Origin: an uncultured Christensenella sp.
Lineage (GTDB): Bacteria; Bacillota; Clostridia; Christensenellales; Borkfalkiaceae
Direction of reading: 5' to 3'
DNA: 19,559 nt
Assembly (NCBI GenBank): GCA_910585235.1
Contig: CAJUCM010000021.1
Span: forward strand, 13,795 to 33,353
The notes beneath the pieces were generated by a model. The model was given only the letters and a program-made list of their open reading frames with translations. It was not told the origin of the DNA and did not search any database. Positions 1-6,956 of the stretch are shown one piece after another. Both the position numbers and the translations under genes were made by a program. Position 1 is the stretch's first letter, and each line of letters starts with the position of its first letter.

Positions 1-17
1 CTACCAACTATTGGCGG

Positions 18-128
18 TTATTTTTTTATGCGAAGAATTACCGTATTTTTATTTACCGTAACCGAGAATATTACGCCCCGCTCGATCAGATCAAGCAATA
101 GCAATATGTATTCTTTCGTCATACGCAT
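18..128 (-). CDS. 36-aa peptide, unknown
   Basis: Short gene, not of a recognised family. It reads MRMTKEYILLLLDLIERG... and ends in a basic LRIKK. It has one hydrophobic run (YILLLLDLI) that is too short to be a convincing membrane span. It is supported by a very strong ribosome site (AAAGGGGGTG directly before the ATG at 128) and by a perfect TTGACA-17-TATAAT promoter about 60 bp upstream on the same strand. A second in-frame ATG lies two codons in (at 122). The layout (strong isolated promoter, structured leader of about 55 nt, tiny hydrophobic/basic product) recalls type I toxin or holin-like peptide genes, but that is only an analogy. Confidence 0.55.
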   Translation of the reverse strand: MRMTKEYILLLLDLIERGVIFSVTVNKNTVILRIKK

Positions 129-189
129 CACCCCCTTTTTACGGGAGGACTTCTAACCGCCTTCGGGAACACCCTCACTGCTTATCACG

Positions 190-218
190 ATTATAACACC
201 TCCCGAATACATTGTCAA
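190..218 (-). promoter_or_regulatory. Perfect consensus promoter for the 36-aa gene
   Basis: On the minus strand the -35 TTGACA (213-218) and -10 TATAAT (190-195) are separated by exactly 17 bp. Transcription would start near 183 and give a leader of about 55 nt before the ATG at 128. Confidence 0.85.
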
Positions 219-252
219 TCTATTTCAGATCGGCAAGGATTTTCCCCTTTTT

Positions 253-355
253 GAGGACGAATCGAAGCTCTGGTCATTCGGTTCGGCGCAGTGCAGTAAC
301 GTATAAATCCCCATTTCGGGGAAATCTCTGCCGGAACGTTTCGGAAAATATCCCC
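253..355. repeat. 103-bp direct repeat, copy 1 (end of module A)
   Basis: By hand alignment about 88 of 103 positions match the copy at 4584-4686, in the same orientation. The middle 36 bases (about 283-318) are identical. Both copies keep an inverted repeat ATTTC-NNN-GAAAT with a changed loop. It lies just beyond the terminator of the module A operon. Candidates are a replication origin, a packaging signal, or a recombination/attachment site. It has no coding potential that I can see. Confidence 0.85.
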
Positions 356-361
356 CAAGAA

Positions 362-388
362 AAAAGAGAGGTTTTACCCTCTCTTTTC
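362..388. terminator. Intrinsic terminator at the end of the module A operon
   Basis: Stem AAGAGAGG (364-371) pairs with CCTCTCTT (378-385) around a 6-nt loop, with A/T runs on both sides. It could stop transcription in both directions. It follows the 119-aa gene, which ends at 396 on the minus strand. Confidence 0.85.
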
Positions 389-395
389 TTTTCGG

Positions 396-755
396 TCAGA
401 ATCTATTACGCCCGCGCTCTTCCGCTTCCGTCCGTTTCACGTAGTTCCGAAACTCTCCGTCGATCATCTTCAAAGCCGCCTCGATCCCCGCATTATAGCC
501 TTTTAACAGCTTATCATCCATTGTGACGGGAACGCGCCTTTTTGCCTTCTCGTACGCTTTTATCTGCTTTTTACGATCACGCTTAAACTTGATCCGTTTC
601 CAAAAGCCCATTTTTCGCCATTCCTCGGCGGACGGATATTCATCCACTTTCGGCAGTTCCTGCGGAACAGGAACCCGCTTTTGCTTTTTTAGATACTCCG
701 CCCAATCGTTCATAATCGCGCACACGGCACATTTATAAAATAATTCCACGTCCAT
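396..755 (-). CDS. 119-aa basic protein, last gene of module A operon
   Basis: Not recognised. No signal peptide or membrane span is visible. Around residues 50-72 there is a strongly basic patch (FWKRIKFKRDRKKQIKAYEK), followed by a charged C-terminus, so nucleic-acid or membrane-surface binding is possible but unproven. The start at 755 has a good site, GGAGGTTAAGGT before ATG, and begins three bases after the stop of the 43-aa gene, so the two are probably translated together. An alternative start is the internal methionine at residue 15 (MNDWAEYL). It is followed by the terminator at 362-388. It sits where filamentous phages often place small morphogenesis or DNA-binding genes, but I assign no function. 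Confidence 0.8.
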   Translation of the reverse strand: MDVELFYKCAVCAIMNDWAEYLKKQKRVPVPQELPKVDEYPSAEEWRKMGFWKRIKFKRDRKKQIKAYEKAKRRVPVTMDDKLLKGYNAGIEAALKMIDGEFRNYVKRTEAEERGRNRF

Positions 756-758
756 ACC

Positions 759-890
759 TTAACCTCCGAACCATTGCGATACAACACTAACGAACGACGT
801 ATCTTTTACCGCCGCAGTGATTAGAACCGCGACACAAAACACCACGCCCACCGATATAGCCGCCGAAGCCAACTTCCAAAATAAACGCAT
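759..890 (-). CDS. 43-aa single-span membrane peptide
   Basis: This small gene fills the gap between the 571-aa and 119-aa genes. The product starts MRLFWKLASAAISVG and has a positive N-terminus. A hydrophobic span covers roughly residues 8-28, followed by a short polar tail ending SQWFGG. A strong ribosome site (GGGAGGAAAGAAA, then ATG at 890) and tight packing on both sides support it as real. Inference: a peptide of this size and topology beside phage-like membrane proteins could be a coat or minor-tip peptide (inovirus pVIII, pVII and pIX are of this kind) or a holin-like peptide. No sequence family was recognised, and no counterpart was found in module C. Confidence 0.75.
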   Translation of the reverse strand: MRLFWKLASAAISVGVVFCVAVLITAAVKDTSFVSVVSQWFGG

Positions 891-905
891 TTTCTTTCCT
901 CCCTT

Positions 906-2621
906 TTATTTTTTTTCATCCTTTTTCGAAAATAACGATCCGATCAACTTGAACGGTGCCGATATAAGCCACCATAGCCCCTTGAATAGCCATTTTATGC
1001 CCGTCCAAATCGCCTTTACAATCACAAGCAATATTTGACCGAATACGGGGAAAATTACGCTTAAAATCGGTAACAGAATCGCAAGAGCTATTACGGCTAC
1101 AATCAACCATACCCACCAAGGAATACCGTTTTTCAAACCGAGCTTATCTTTAATCCATTGCCATACGCTGAAATTCTCGTTGTTTTCGTCGTAGCCATCA
1201 AAACGATCCATCGGTTTCCCGCTCCCTGTGCTTGCTCCGTCTACCACGCCCAAATTATAAAGATCTTCTTTGCTTTCGAATTTCAGCCGAAGTACGGAAA
1301 CGTCACTAACAAGCGTTGTTTGAATTGTCGGATCATCTACAAACATTCCACCGATCCATGAAATCAAATTCATCCACATTCCGTCCATTCCTTGATAATT
1401 TACGGCTACATTCTCAAAGTTCAGTACCCACTTCTTACCCTTTAAGCCTTCTTGCGCGTCCGTCGTGAGCTCCATTCCGTTTTGACTAATATTATTTTTG
1501 AACTCGTTGACGGTTTGTATCTGATACCACGAGTATTCACCCGAAGATACTTTTTTATCGGCATAAAGCGTTACGGGATCCCGTCGAACAACTTCCCCTA
1601 ACTTCGCGTCGTACATTTCACCCATTTTTCCCCAATTCCAAAAGCGGGCAGCATTCGCATATACTTTGTATTGCAACGATTGCGTAGAAAATTGAACTTC
1701 TGCCTCATACAATCTATCTATATCCCAATCCGTATCGAACGCTATACAAAATGAATTTAACGAAGTTTTACTAAGACCCCAGCCGATATTCATATCTCCT
1801 TCGTAAAGAACGTTTCCAACGTATTTATCGGTTATCGTTACCACGTCCTTATGTTTCTCGGAATAAACAACTTTTCCGTCCAACGTCTCGGCAACGAATA
1901 ATTTTCCGACGGGATACGCGATTTTTGTTATCTTATCGTCATTCTCCGTAGGCTCATCAAAATAGCGGTCAAATTCACGATATATACTTGTGATATTATA
2001 AAACCGAAGTTCCGCCGTACTTACCTTAAAATCACTTACAACGTATTTCCCGAAAACTCCGCTCATATTCAAAAGTTTCAGTGAATATAATTGCGTGATT
2101 ACTTCGGAAGAATTATTTTCGCTTAATACCTGTTGATTCTCATTGGTGAAACTAAACGCAGAACCACCGCCACCACCGAACCCACCACCCGCCGAACCAT
2201 TTCCGAAACCCGAACCCGTAATAGCTCCGCTTCCGCTGCCGATCCAACTTTGCAACCCGTTCGAATCCTCTCCGCCCGTCGAATCGTCCTCGATAATATT
2301 TTCAAAGTCATCTGATAACGACATATTTATATCCGTCGCTACAAAATAATGCAACAATTGCGAAGGCTGATAGGTATATACAAGTAATTCTCCCGATTTG
2401 CTCTCCGCAATTTGAATAACTTCTATTGTATTTTTATGCACGTCGGCGGGATATTCACTTGATTTAAAATTTTCATCTCTCCGTAAATCGTCGAGCGCGC
2501 TCGAACTTTTTGAAACGGCAAAGACGGGCATAAATTCACGCCCGCCCATTACCGCCGAAACTAACGACAGAAACGCAAAGAAAACGTACAAAAACGTTAT
2601 ATATTTCTTTTTCGTTTTCAT
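906..2621 (-). CDS. 571-aa membrane-anchored surface protein, paralogue of 13365-14849
   Basis: Not a family I can name. An N-terminal signal anchor (about residues 8-27) precedes a long extracytoplasmic region. The C-terminus has a hydrophobic hairpin (about 500-536) and a tryptophan-rich amphipathic stretch (about 537-565) ending in lysines. It is clearly paralogous to the 494-aa module C protein: shared blocks include EYP near residue 56, VIQIAES, LVYTYQP, VFGKYVV, GKKWVLNF and IPWWVWLIVA. Residues about 116-158 form a Gly/Ser-rich linker that the paralogue lacks. Inference: size, topology and linker resemble the adsorption protein (pIII) of filamentous phages, but no homology to pIII is visible. 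It starts 12 bp after the 391-aa gene with an AAGGCGGTG ribosome site. Confidence 0.9.
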   Translation of the reverse strand: MKTKKKYITFLYVFFAFLSLVSAVMGGREFMPVFAVSKSSSALDDLRRDENFKSSEYPADVHKNTIEVIQIAESKSGELLVYTYQPSQLLHYFVATDINMSLSDDFENIIEDDSTGGEDSNGLQSWIGSGSGAITGSGFGNGSAGGGFGGGGGSAFSFTNENQQVLSENNSSEVITQLYSLKLLNMSGVFGKYVVSDFKVSTAELRFYNITSIYREFDRYFDEPTENDDKITKIAYPVGKLFVAETLDGKVVYSEKHKDVVTITDKYVGNVLYEGDMNIGWGLSKTSLNSFCIAFDTDWDIDRLYEAEVQFSTQSLQYKVYANAARFWNWGKMGEMYDAKLGEVVRRDPVTLYADKKVSSGEYSWYQIQTVNEFKNNISQNGMELTTDAQEGLKGKKWVLNFENVAVNYQGMDGMWMNLISWIGGMFVDDPTIQTTLVSDVSVLRLKFESKEDLYNLGVVDGASTGSGKPMDRFDGYDENNENFSVWQWIKDKLGLKNGIPWWVWLIVAVIALAILLPILSVIFPVFGQILLVIVKAIWTGIKWLFKGLWWLISAPFKLIGSLFSKKDEKK

Positions 2622-2632
2622 GACACACCGCC

Positions 2633-3808
2633 TTACAATACAATACTACCGCTTGTATCTACCGATTTAACGGGAATTGTATATCCGCCCCATACCAAAT
2701 CTACTGTTTTCGTTTGCGTATAATATCCGTTAGTTCCCGTCACTTCCAACGTCATGAAAGGCTTATTCAGGCACCACGAAAATATTGATACCGAAGTTTC
2801 ATTCTCTATTGCCGACGAAAGATACTCCGCAATATTCAAATCCCTGCTTTCGCAAACGTATTGAAACATTTCAAAAAAACGCAAATCGAAATATATTTTA
2901 TCCGCGTAATATAATTCCCGATCGCGTTCACCGTATTTATCGGGTTCGTAAATCGCGTAGATATATTCATATTCTCCGTCGCTATTGGGGCGATAATCAA
3001 GCGGAAACTGCGGATCACCTTTCACTTTTACAGACAGCTGACAACCGTTATTGCCTATCGTATAAGTATCCGATGTCGAAAAACTACCGAGCAGATAGCC
3101 GCCTGCGCCTCCCGTTCTATCGACGATAAATTTCGGCATTTTCATTGTCGCTACACCCTCTTCGTTAAATACTGCATCTTCCATATCCCCGATTCTAATA
3201 TATTCGATATCGAAACGCTGTGCAAAGTCGATCGTGCACGTTGCAAACTTGGAACTATCCGCTTGCGAAGTGAAAACGACTACAATTTGCTCCCCAAACG
3301 CTTGCAAACAAGTTACAGTCAATCGTAATTCCGAGTCAACGTATATTTTATCGAAAACAACATAATCGGAAAGCGTTTTCCCCTTTGCCCAAGTAGAATT
3401 AGGATTCTTAAATCCATAAGATACATTGATCTCTTTATTGATAACGTTCTTAGGCGATACTTCCGCAGTAATAAGCATTGCGCTTTCCGCCTGTGCTGAA
3501 ATCCCGTTCGCCTCGAATGCCGCGCGCGGAATCTCCGCACTGTAAAACGATATTCCGTTTGCGACCGTATCGGAAACAATCGCACCGCCTTCCTTAAATT
3601 CGCCGTTATCTACATTCCCACTATCGGACGGCAATTCCTCGTTTCCTTTATCCACCCAATGCCAAGATTTCATATCGCCGTTTGAAAACCATTTCCCGTC
3701 TACATTACGCGACACATAACCAATACAACATACGCCCACCACAAGCGCTAATGCAATAAGAAGTGCGCCAACACGAATCATGACCCTCTTGTAATTCCTC
3801 GTCTTCAT
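2633..3808 (-). CDS. 391-aa N-terminally anchored surface protein, paralogue of 14861-16138
   Basis: Not assigned to a named family. A basic N-terminus and one membrane span (about residues 11-31, ending GVCCIGY) precede about 360 residues of probably extracytoplasmic, beta-rich sequence. It shares with the 425-aa module C protein the segment VCC.GY.SRN..GKWF.NGD followed by WHW, then AEN/ESA..VTA, and the pattern LTVTCLQAFGE versus VTVSCLKDFGE. The two genes sit in the same order before their partner in both modules, so the pair probably works together at the cell or virion surface. The ribosome site GGGGGTG lies before the ATG at 3808, 12 bp after the 112-aa gene. The paired cysteines after the span do not form a clear lipobox. 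Confidence 0.88.
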   Translation of the reverse strand: MKTRNYKRVMIRVGALLIALALVVGVCCIGYVSRNVDGKWFSNGDMKSWHWVDKGNEELPSDSGNVDNGEFKEGGAIVSDTVANGISFYSAEIPRAAFEANGISAQAESAMLITAEVSPKNVINKEINVSYGFKNPNSTWAKGKTLSDYVVFDKIYVDSELRLTVTCLQAFGEQIVVVFTSQADSSKFATCTIDFAQRFDIEYIRIGDMEDAVFNEEGVATMKMPKFIVDRTGGAGGYLLGSFSTSDTYTIGNNGCQLSVKVKGDPQFPLDYRPNSDGEYEYIYAIYEPDKYGERDRELYYADKIYFDLRFFEMFQYVCESRDLNIAEYLSSAIENETSVSIFSWCLNKPFMTLEVTGTNGYYTQTKTVDLVWGGYTIPVKSVDTSGSIVL

Positions 3809-3820
3809 ATCAACACCCCC

Positions 3821-4159
3821 TCACTTATTCTTCGATTTGAACGCCTTTGCGGAATCCTTTCTCGAATCAAGATAACCCGCACGGTATGCCTTTTGCTCCG
3901 CCGTAAGGTGCTTAACCTTGCCTTTCTTACTTCCGCTTAAATGCTTTTTAACCGTCATGCCGTCGTTGGTATACTGCTTATCTTCCCTCAACTCCTTCGC
4001 ATACTTTGCGCCCTTGCCCGCAGGGGTCAACAACGTACGAACTTCCCCGTCCTCGTTCATGATCTGCGTACCAACACGTGTTTTCTTCCCCGCCTGCGTT
4101 GTGGAACTCCCCCACATTGCACGCTTTGCCTTTACTTGCCCGAATTTGCCTCTTCCCAT
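3821..4159 (-). CDS. 112-aa very basic protein, first gene of module A operon
   Basis: Not recognised. It is rich in Lys, Arg and Gly with no membrane segment. The N-terminus is MGRGKFGQVKAKRA and the C-terminal third is KAYRAGYLDSRKDSAKAFKS. The composition suggests a nucleic-acid binding protein, for example a single-stranded DNA binding or packaging protein of a small phage; that is inference from charge and position only. The start at 4159 has GGAG and TAGGAA upstream and lies about 40 bp from the predicted start of the strong leftward promoter at 4204-4232. It leads the operon that continues into the two membrane proteins. Confidence 0.8.
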   Translation of the reverse strand: MGRGKFGQVKAKRAMWGSSTTQAGKKTRVGTQIMNEDGEVRTLLTPAGKGAKYAKELREDKQYTNDGMTVKKHLSGSKKGKVKHLTAEQKAYRAGYLDSRKDSAKAFKSKNK

Positions 4160-4180
4160 TTCCTACTACACTCCTTTTCC

Positions 4181-4256
4181 AAAGTCTACTTTGGACTATT
4201 TACAGTATAAAGTCTGTAATAGACTTTGTCAAGAAAAAAATTCCATTTCGGACTAT
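4181..4256. promoter_or_regulatory. Three operator sites of the module A switch
   Basis: Three 19-bp sites share the pattern AAAGTCT-N5-AGACTTT. O1 is 4181-4199 (right half GGACTAT). O2 is 4209-4227, perfect (AAAGTCT-GTAAT-AGACTTT). O3 is 4238-4256, degenerate and overlapping the repressor's own -10. Starts are 28 and 29 bp apart. O2 fills the 17-bp spacer of the leftward promoter. Confidence 0.75.
4204..4232 (-). promoter_or_regulatory. Leftward promoter of module A operon
   Basis: Minus-strand TTGACA (4227-4232), 17-bp spacer, TATACT (4204-4209). The spacer is the perfect operator O2, so a bound repressor would exclude RNA polymerase. It drives the 112-aa gene and the membrane-protein genes behind it. 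Confidence 0.85.
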
Positions 4257-4259
4257 AAT
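4254..4259 (+). promoter_or_regulatory. -10 box of the module A repressor, leaderless
   Basis: A perfect TATAAT ends six bases before the ATG at 4266. Transcription should therefore start at or beside the start codon, and there is no ribosome site. The -35 region (about 4231-4236, AAGAAA) is poor, as in activator-dependent promoters such as lambda PRM. Confidence 0.65.
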
Positions 4260-4265
4260 ATTATC

Positions 4266-4535
4266 ATGTTTGGACAAAGAATAAGAGAATACAGAGAAGA
4301 AAAAAAGCTAACTCAAACCGAACTTGCGAAATTGTTGAACACAACTCAAAGCACAATCGGAAAATATGAACGAGAAGAACTCGAACCGAATATCAATACT
4401 ATCATAAATTTATGCCATATCTTTAATATTACCGCAGACGAGCTTCTTGGAGTATATGAAATAGGCGCAAAGACTTACGGGAACTATATCAATTTCGGTA
4501 CCCATAACGGGAATAATATCATAAACAACAAATAA
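4266..4535 (+). CDS. XRE-family repressor of module A (89 aa)
   Basis: Helix-turn-helix DNA-binding protein of the XRE/Cro-CI family. Residues about 3-57 hold the five-helix domain: FGQRIREYREEKKLTQTELA, then NTTQSTIGKYERE as recognition segment and a closing ADELLG. The ATG at 4266 is chosen because it starts the domain and follows the -10 box; the open frame extends far upstream, but that part is antisense to the 112-aa gene. A 30-residue tail follows with no peptidase domain, so SOS cleavage is not expected. The tail carries GAKTY...FGTHNGN, also found in the module B repressor. It probably represses the divergent operon and controls its own synthesis through O1-O3. Confidence 0.92.
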   Translation: MFGQRIREYREEKKLTQTELAKLLNTTQSTIGKYEREELEPNINTIINLCHIFNITADELLGVYEIGAKTYGNYINFGTHNGNNIINNK

Positions 4536-4564
4536 ACCCCGTTTCAATCGAAACAGGGTTTTTT
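4535..4564 (+). terminator. Terminator after the module A repressor
   Basis: Stem AACCCCGTTTC (4535-4545) pairs with GAAACAGGGTT (4550-4560) with one C-A mismatch and loop AATC, followed by a T run to 4564. It begins at the last base of the stop codon. It also faces the leftward module B transcript, though with a weaker T run on that strand. Confidence 0.88.
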
Positions 4565-4583
4565 GTCTCTTTTTCCCCAAAAC

Positions 4584-4686
4584 GAGGACGAATTGAAGCT
4601 CTGGAAGATCCGATCGGCGCAGTGCAGTAACGTATAAATCCCCATTTCGAGGAAATCTCGTCGGCAACGTTCCGAAATATATCCCC
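4584..4686. repeat. 103-bp direct repeat, copy 2 (end of module B)
   Basis: Second copy of the element at 253-355, in the same orientation, about 85% identical by hand count. It starts right after the stop codon of Zot-like ATPase 1 (ending at 4692 on the minus strand). With copy 1 it brackets module A, a unit of about 4.33 kb. Confidence 0.85.
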
Positions 4687-4691
4687 GAAAC

Positions 4692-5552
4692 TCAACGTTT
4701 CCGTTTGATCATGACTTCGGGTCGCTCCAACGGGTGCAATTCACAAAACTCTTTTATCCCTTTTAACGACAAATCTGATTTCGGGTGCGGGAGATACTCA
4801 TAACCTACTTTCTCAATTCCGTTAAGGTAATACGGTACACCCGAAAAACTATTATATCGATCAAAAACGTTTTCAAAGAATCGAAGTTTGCCGCGGGAAA
4901 CAACAGAGATATTACACTTTACACCCACCTGCGCTAAATCCTTTAAGACCTCGTTTAACTGATTCCGAATATACAGGAATTTCCAGCTCCGTGGGTTCCA
5001 AAATAAAAAGAAACGTTTTTTATACGTGCACTCAATATGGTAAATTCCCACCACCAACCGCCGAACCGCTTTGTCTAAGGCTCCGTCCGTCTGACAATCG
5101 AAAATCACCGTTATAAGGTTGTGACGGACGAATTTCAAAAGGTTAATCAAATAACTATTCAACGACATATAATCACGACAGAACAACAATATGTCCGCTT
5201 CCTGTATAAAGACCACCGAACCCCGCGGAAGATATTGAACGGCAAAATCGGGGTTTGGAAGTCCGAGCCGTTGCACGTCAATATAATGCGTATAAACATC
5301 CTTAGATTTATCAAGCAAAATTTTAATACTTGAATAGTAATTATGTTTTGAAACGTCGAGCCGTACTCCGCTATCCTCGTAAAACTTGCGGGCAAGCTCC
5401 CGCGCCTGCTCCGCCCGATATTTCCGATGACGTTTATAGTCCATAGACAACAACGCCGTAGCGAACGAAGTCTTTCCTACTCCCTGCTCTCCGCGAATTA
5501 CGAATACACCGCTTGGAATCGGCTCTTTTCTCAACGTTCTCGATAAATTCAT
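4692..5552 (-). CDS. Zot/pI-like P-loop ATPase 1 (286 aa)
   Basis: P-loop ATPase resembling the cytoplasmic domain of Zot/gene I proteins, which drive assembly and export of filamentous phages at the inner membrane. Visible motifs: Walker A GEQGVGKTS (residues 21-29), the lead-in VQYLPRGSVVFIQEAD (about 105-120) as Walker B with QEAD in the usual DEAQ position, then FVRHNLITVIFDCQ (about 141-154) matching the HRH...II..SQ sensor region. No membrane span is visible, whereas classical phage pI/Zot has one near the C-terminus. The glutamine before the Walker B glutamate is atypical. Start at 5552 has AGGGGGC upstream. It is last in the module B operon. Closest in kind to the ATPase at 12529-13368, but strongly diverged. 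Confidence 0.75.
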   Translation of the reverse strand: MNLSRTLRKEPIPSGVFVIRGEQGVGKTSFATALLSMDYKRHRKYRAEQARELARKFYEDSGVRLDVSKHNYYSSIKILLDKSKDVYTHYIDVQRLGLPNPDFAVQYLPRGSVVFIQEADILLFCRDYMSLNSYLINLLKFVRHNLITVIFDCQTDGALDKAVRRLVVGIYHIECTYKKRFFLFWNPRSWKFLYIRNQLNEVLKDLAQVGVKCNISVVSRGKLRFFENVFDRYNSFSGVPYYLNGIEKVGYEYLPHPKSDLSLKGIKEFCELHPLERPEVMIKRKR

Positions 5553-5694
5553 ACTTGCCCCCTATTCTCCGACCTTTTCGGGTTCGATACCCGTCACAAT
5601 TCGTGCGCTAAATTACTTTTTGTGAATTTCAACTCTCAAACTGTAATTTTGCGAATAGTTATGTATCTCTTCGTAAAGCTCCTCGCAGGGGGTT

Positions 5695-6024
5695 TTATTT
5701 TTTCGTTTCCTCCTCCCGCGCTCTCTCGTAGCGCGCGTTTATCGCTTCTGCCGCCTCCGCCGACGTCGCCGCGGAGAATTGCTCGAAATCGTTTCTTTCG
5801 TAGTTATAGTACGTGATTCTGAAACACTGCCGACACGTCCGAATGATAATGTATAAATCAATCGGCTTTCGCCGTTCGTCTCCGTTCGGGTATCGGATCA
5901 AAGCATAGTTATGCTTATCGTAGTTGTAGCGTATTGTATAAGCCGCTTTCAGCTCCCGCGGGAGATTGTACAGAAACCAATGCACCCGCCCGCCCTTCGG
6001 CGCTCCCGCCTTTCCGTTTACCAT
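5695..6024 (-). CDS. 109-aa protein, unknown, module B
   Basis: Not recognised. The first half is tyrosine-rich with alternating basic and aromatic residues (LKAAYTIRYNYDKHNYALIRYPNGDE), suggesting a small beta-sheet fold. A CRQC pair near residues 64-67 could bind metal. The C-terminus is an Ala/Glu-rich helix (SAATSAEAAEAINARYERAR). The start at 6024 has AAGGGGG upstream and lies 15 bp after the 73-aa gene. A 142-bp gap separates it from the downstream ATPase. Confidence 0.75.
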   Translation of the reverse strand: MVNGKAGAPKGGRVHWFLYNLPRELKAAYTIRYNYDKHNYALIRYPNGDERRKPIDLYIIIRTCRQCFRITYYNYERNDFEQFSAATSAEAAEAINARYERAREEETKK

Positions 6025-6039
6025 GCCGTTCCCCCTTTG

Positions 6040-6261
6040 TCAAAGGTCGTACGCGAGATTTACGACGGTTTGCGCGTCCTTGAAATCGAGCGCCGCTTCC
6101 CCTTTCTTCTCGTCGATCTGAATCGCGTTCAAGACCTCTTCCCGCAGTTTGTACGCCTTGCGCCTGAGCGCGTTATAATCGCGCTCTATGACCTGTTTCC
6201 CCTTGCGGTAGTTCATGAACTCGTCGAACTCCTCCGCCGTCATTTCTACATTGATTTTCAT
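6040..6261 (-). CDS. 73-aa protein, unknown, module B
   Basis: Not recognised. The start is placed at 6261 (MKINVEMTAEEFDEFMNYRK) because it overlaps the stop of the upstream 232-aa gene as ATGA, the same coupling seen elsewhere in this operon; the longer open frame upstream is antisense-like, repeat-derived and overlaps that gene. The product is mostly charged helix (AEEFDEFMNYRK, DYNALRRKAYKLREEVLNAI). The opening resembles small phage proteins that begin with a beta strand and a TxEEF helix. Confidence 0.75.
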   Translation of the reverse strand: MKINVEMTAEEFDEFMNYRKGKQVIERDYNALRRKAYKLREEVLNAIQIDEKKGEAALDFKDAQTVVNLAYDL

Positions 6262-6956
6262 GCCTGTTCCTCGCTTTCGTTTTTGCGATGCCGGTCGCTC
6301 AGATTCTTGGCGCAGCTTGCCGACCTCGATTTTTGACCCCAGACGGATTCGCCGTTCTGCTGTGCCTTTTTTGCCGCCCGCGCCGCGCGTCTTCTTGCGT
6401 TGATTTCTTCTCGGTGCGCTTCTTCCCATGCGCGTTGATATTCACGTATCTTTTCACGATTCGCGGCATATCTTGCGCGTTCTTTTTCGCGCATTTCTTC
6501 AAGATGCGTTCTTCGATATTCTGCATAATAAGCGCGTCTTTTTTCCTTAATCTCCTCGCGGTGCGTTTCGCGGTATTTACGCTGTTTTACGCTGATTTCC
6601 TCGCGGTGGGCTTGATAATATGTGCGCTTCTTTGCGTTGATCTCTTCGCGGTGCGTTTCGCGCCGTGCTTTCATGTATAATCGCTTTCGTTGCAGAGCTT
6701 TCTCTCTGTCAGATTCGCTCAAATTCTCGTAGTATGCGCGGGACTTCGCGTTTAGTGTTTCTCGGTATGTTAGATTTTGAATTCTAATACGATAAATTTC
6801 CCGCCGTTTTGTATTTTTGTTCGCGCGGCTTTTCTTTGCGCATGCGCTCGCTTCTTTCTGAGCTTCCGAAAGTTCTATGCCCAACGCCCCGAAAAGCTCG
6901 GCGGCGTTCAGAAGAAACCTTTTTTTCGCCCGATACTCGATTCTACCTTTTGGCAT
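6258..6956 (-). CDS. 232-aa Arg/Glu-rich repeat protein, module B
   Basis: Unknown function. From about residue 90 to 200 it is built of degenerate repeats of 15-19 residues around HREEI(N/S/K)xKxRxYY, at least six in a row, predicting a long charged helix or coiled coil. The N-terminal 50 residues are different (MPKGRIEYRAKKRFLLNAAE...) and may be a small domain. The last 35 residues fall in DNA that belongs to the interspersed repeat family seen at 9034, 10132 and 16191, so the tail may have been added by that repeat. The start at 6956 overlaps the sigma-like gene by 14 bp and has GAAGAGG upstream. Similar Arg/Glu/Tyr repeat proteins occur in phages and plasmids without known role. Confidence 0.8.
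   Translation of the reverse strand: MPKGRIEYRAKKRFLLNAAELFGALGIELSEAQKEASACAKKSRANKNTKRREIYRIRIQNLTYRETLNAKSRAYYENLSESDREKALQRKRLYMKARRETHREEINAKKRTYYQAHREEISVKQRKYRETHREEIKEKRRAYYAEYRRTHLEEMREKERARYAANREKIREYQRAWEEAHREEINARRRAARAAKKAQQNGESVWGQKSRSASCAKNLSDRHRKNESEEQA
6268..6345. repeat. Interspersed repeat fragment in the 3' end of the 232-aa gene
   Basis: Shares the words CGGTCGCTCAGATTCTTGGC and GACCTCGATTTTTGACCCC with the copies near 10750-10830 and the full copies at 9034, 10132 and 16191, in the same orientation. Here it is translated as part of the protein tail. Confidence 0.6.

Noticed and set aside
2123..2349. Open frames overlapping the Gly-rich part of the 571-aa gene
   Set aside because: They are shadow frames caused by the GGN repeats of the linker, and lack ribosome sites.
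3918..4265. N-terminal extension of repressor A
   Set aside because: The extension is antisense to the 112-aa gene and crosses the operators; the XRE domain begins at the ATG at 4266.
5553..5694. Short coding-looking stretch (EELYEEIHNYSQN...) between the 109-aa gene and ATPase 1
   Set aside because: The frame is protein-like but has no ATG, GTG or TTG start in a usable place; it could be a decayed gene, but I cannot support it.
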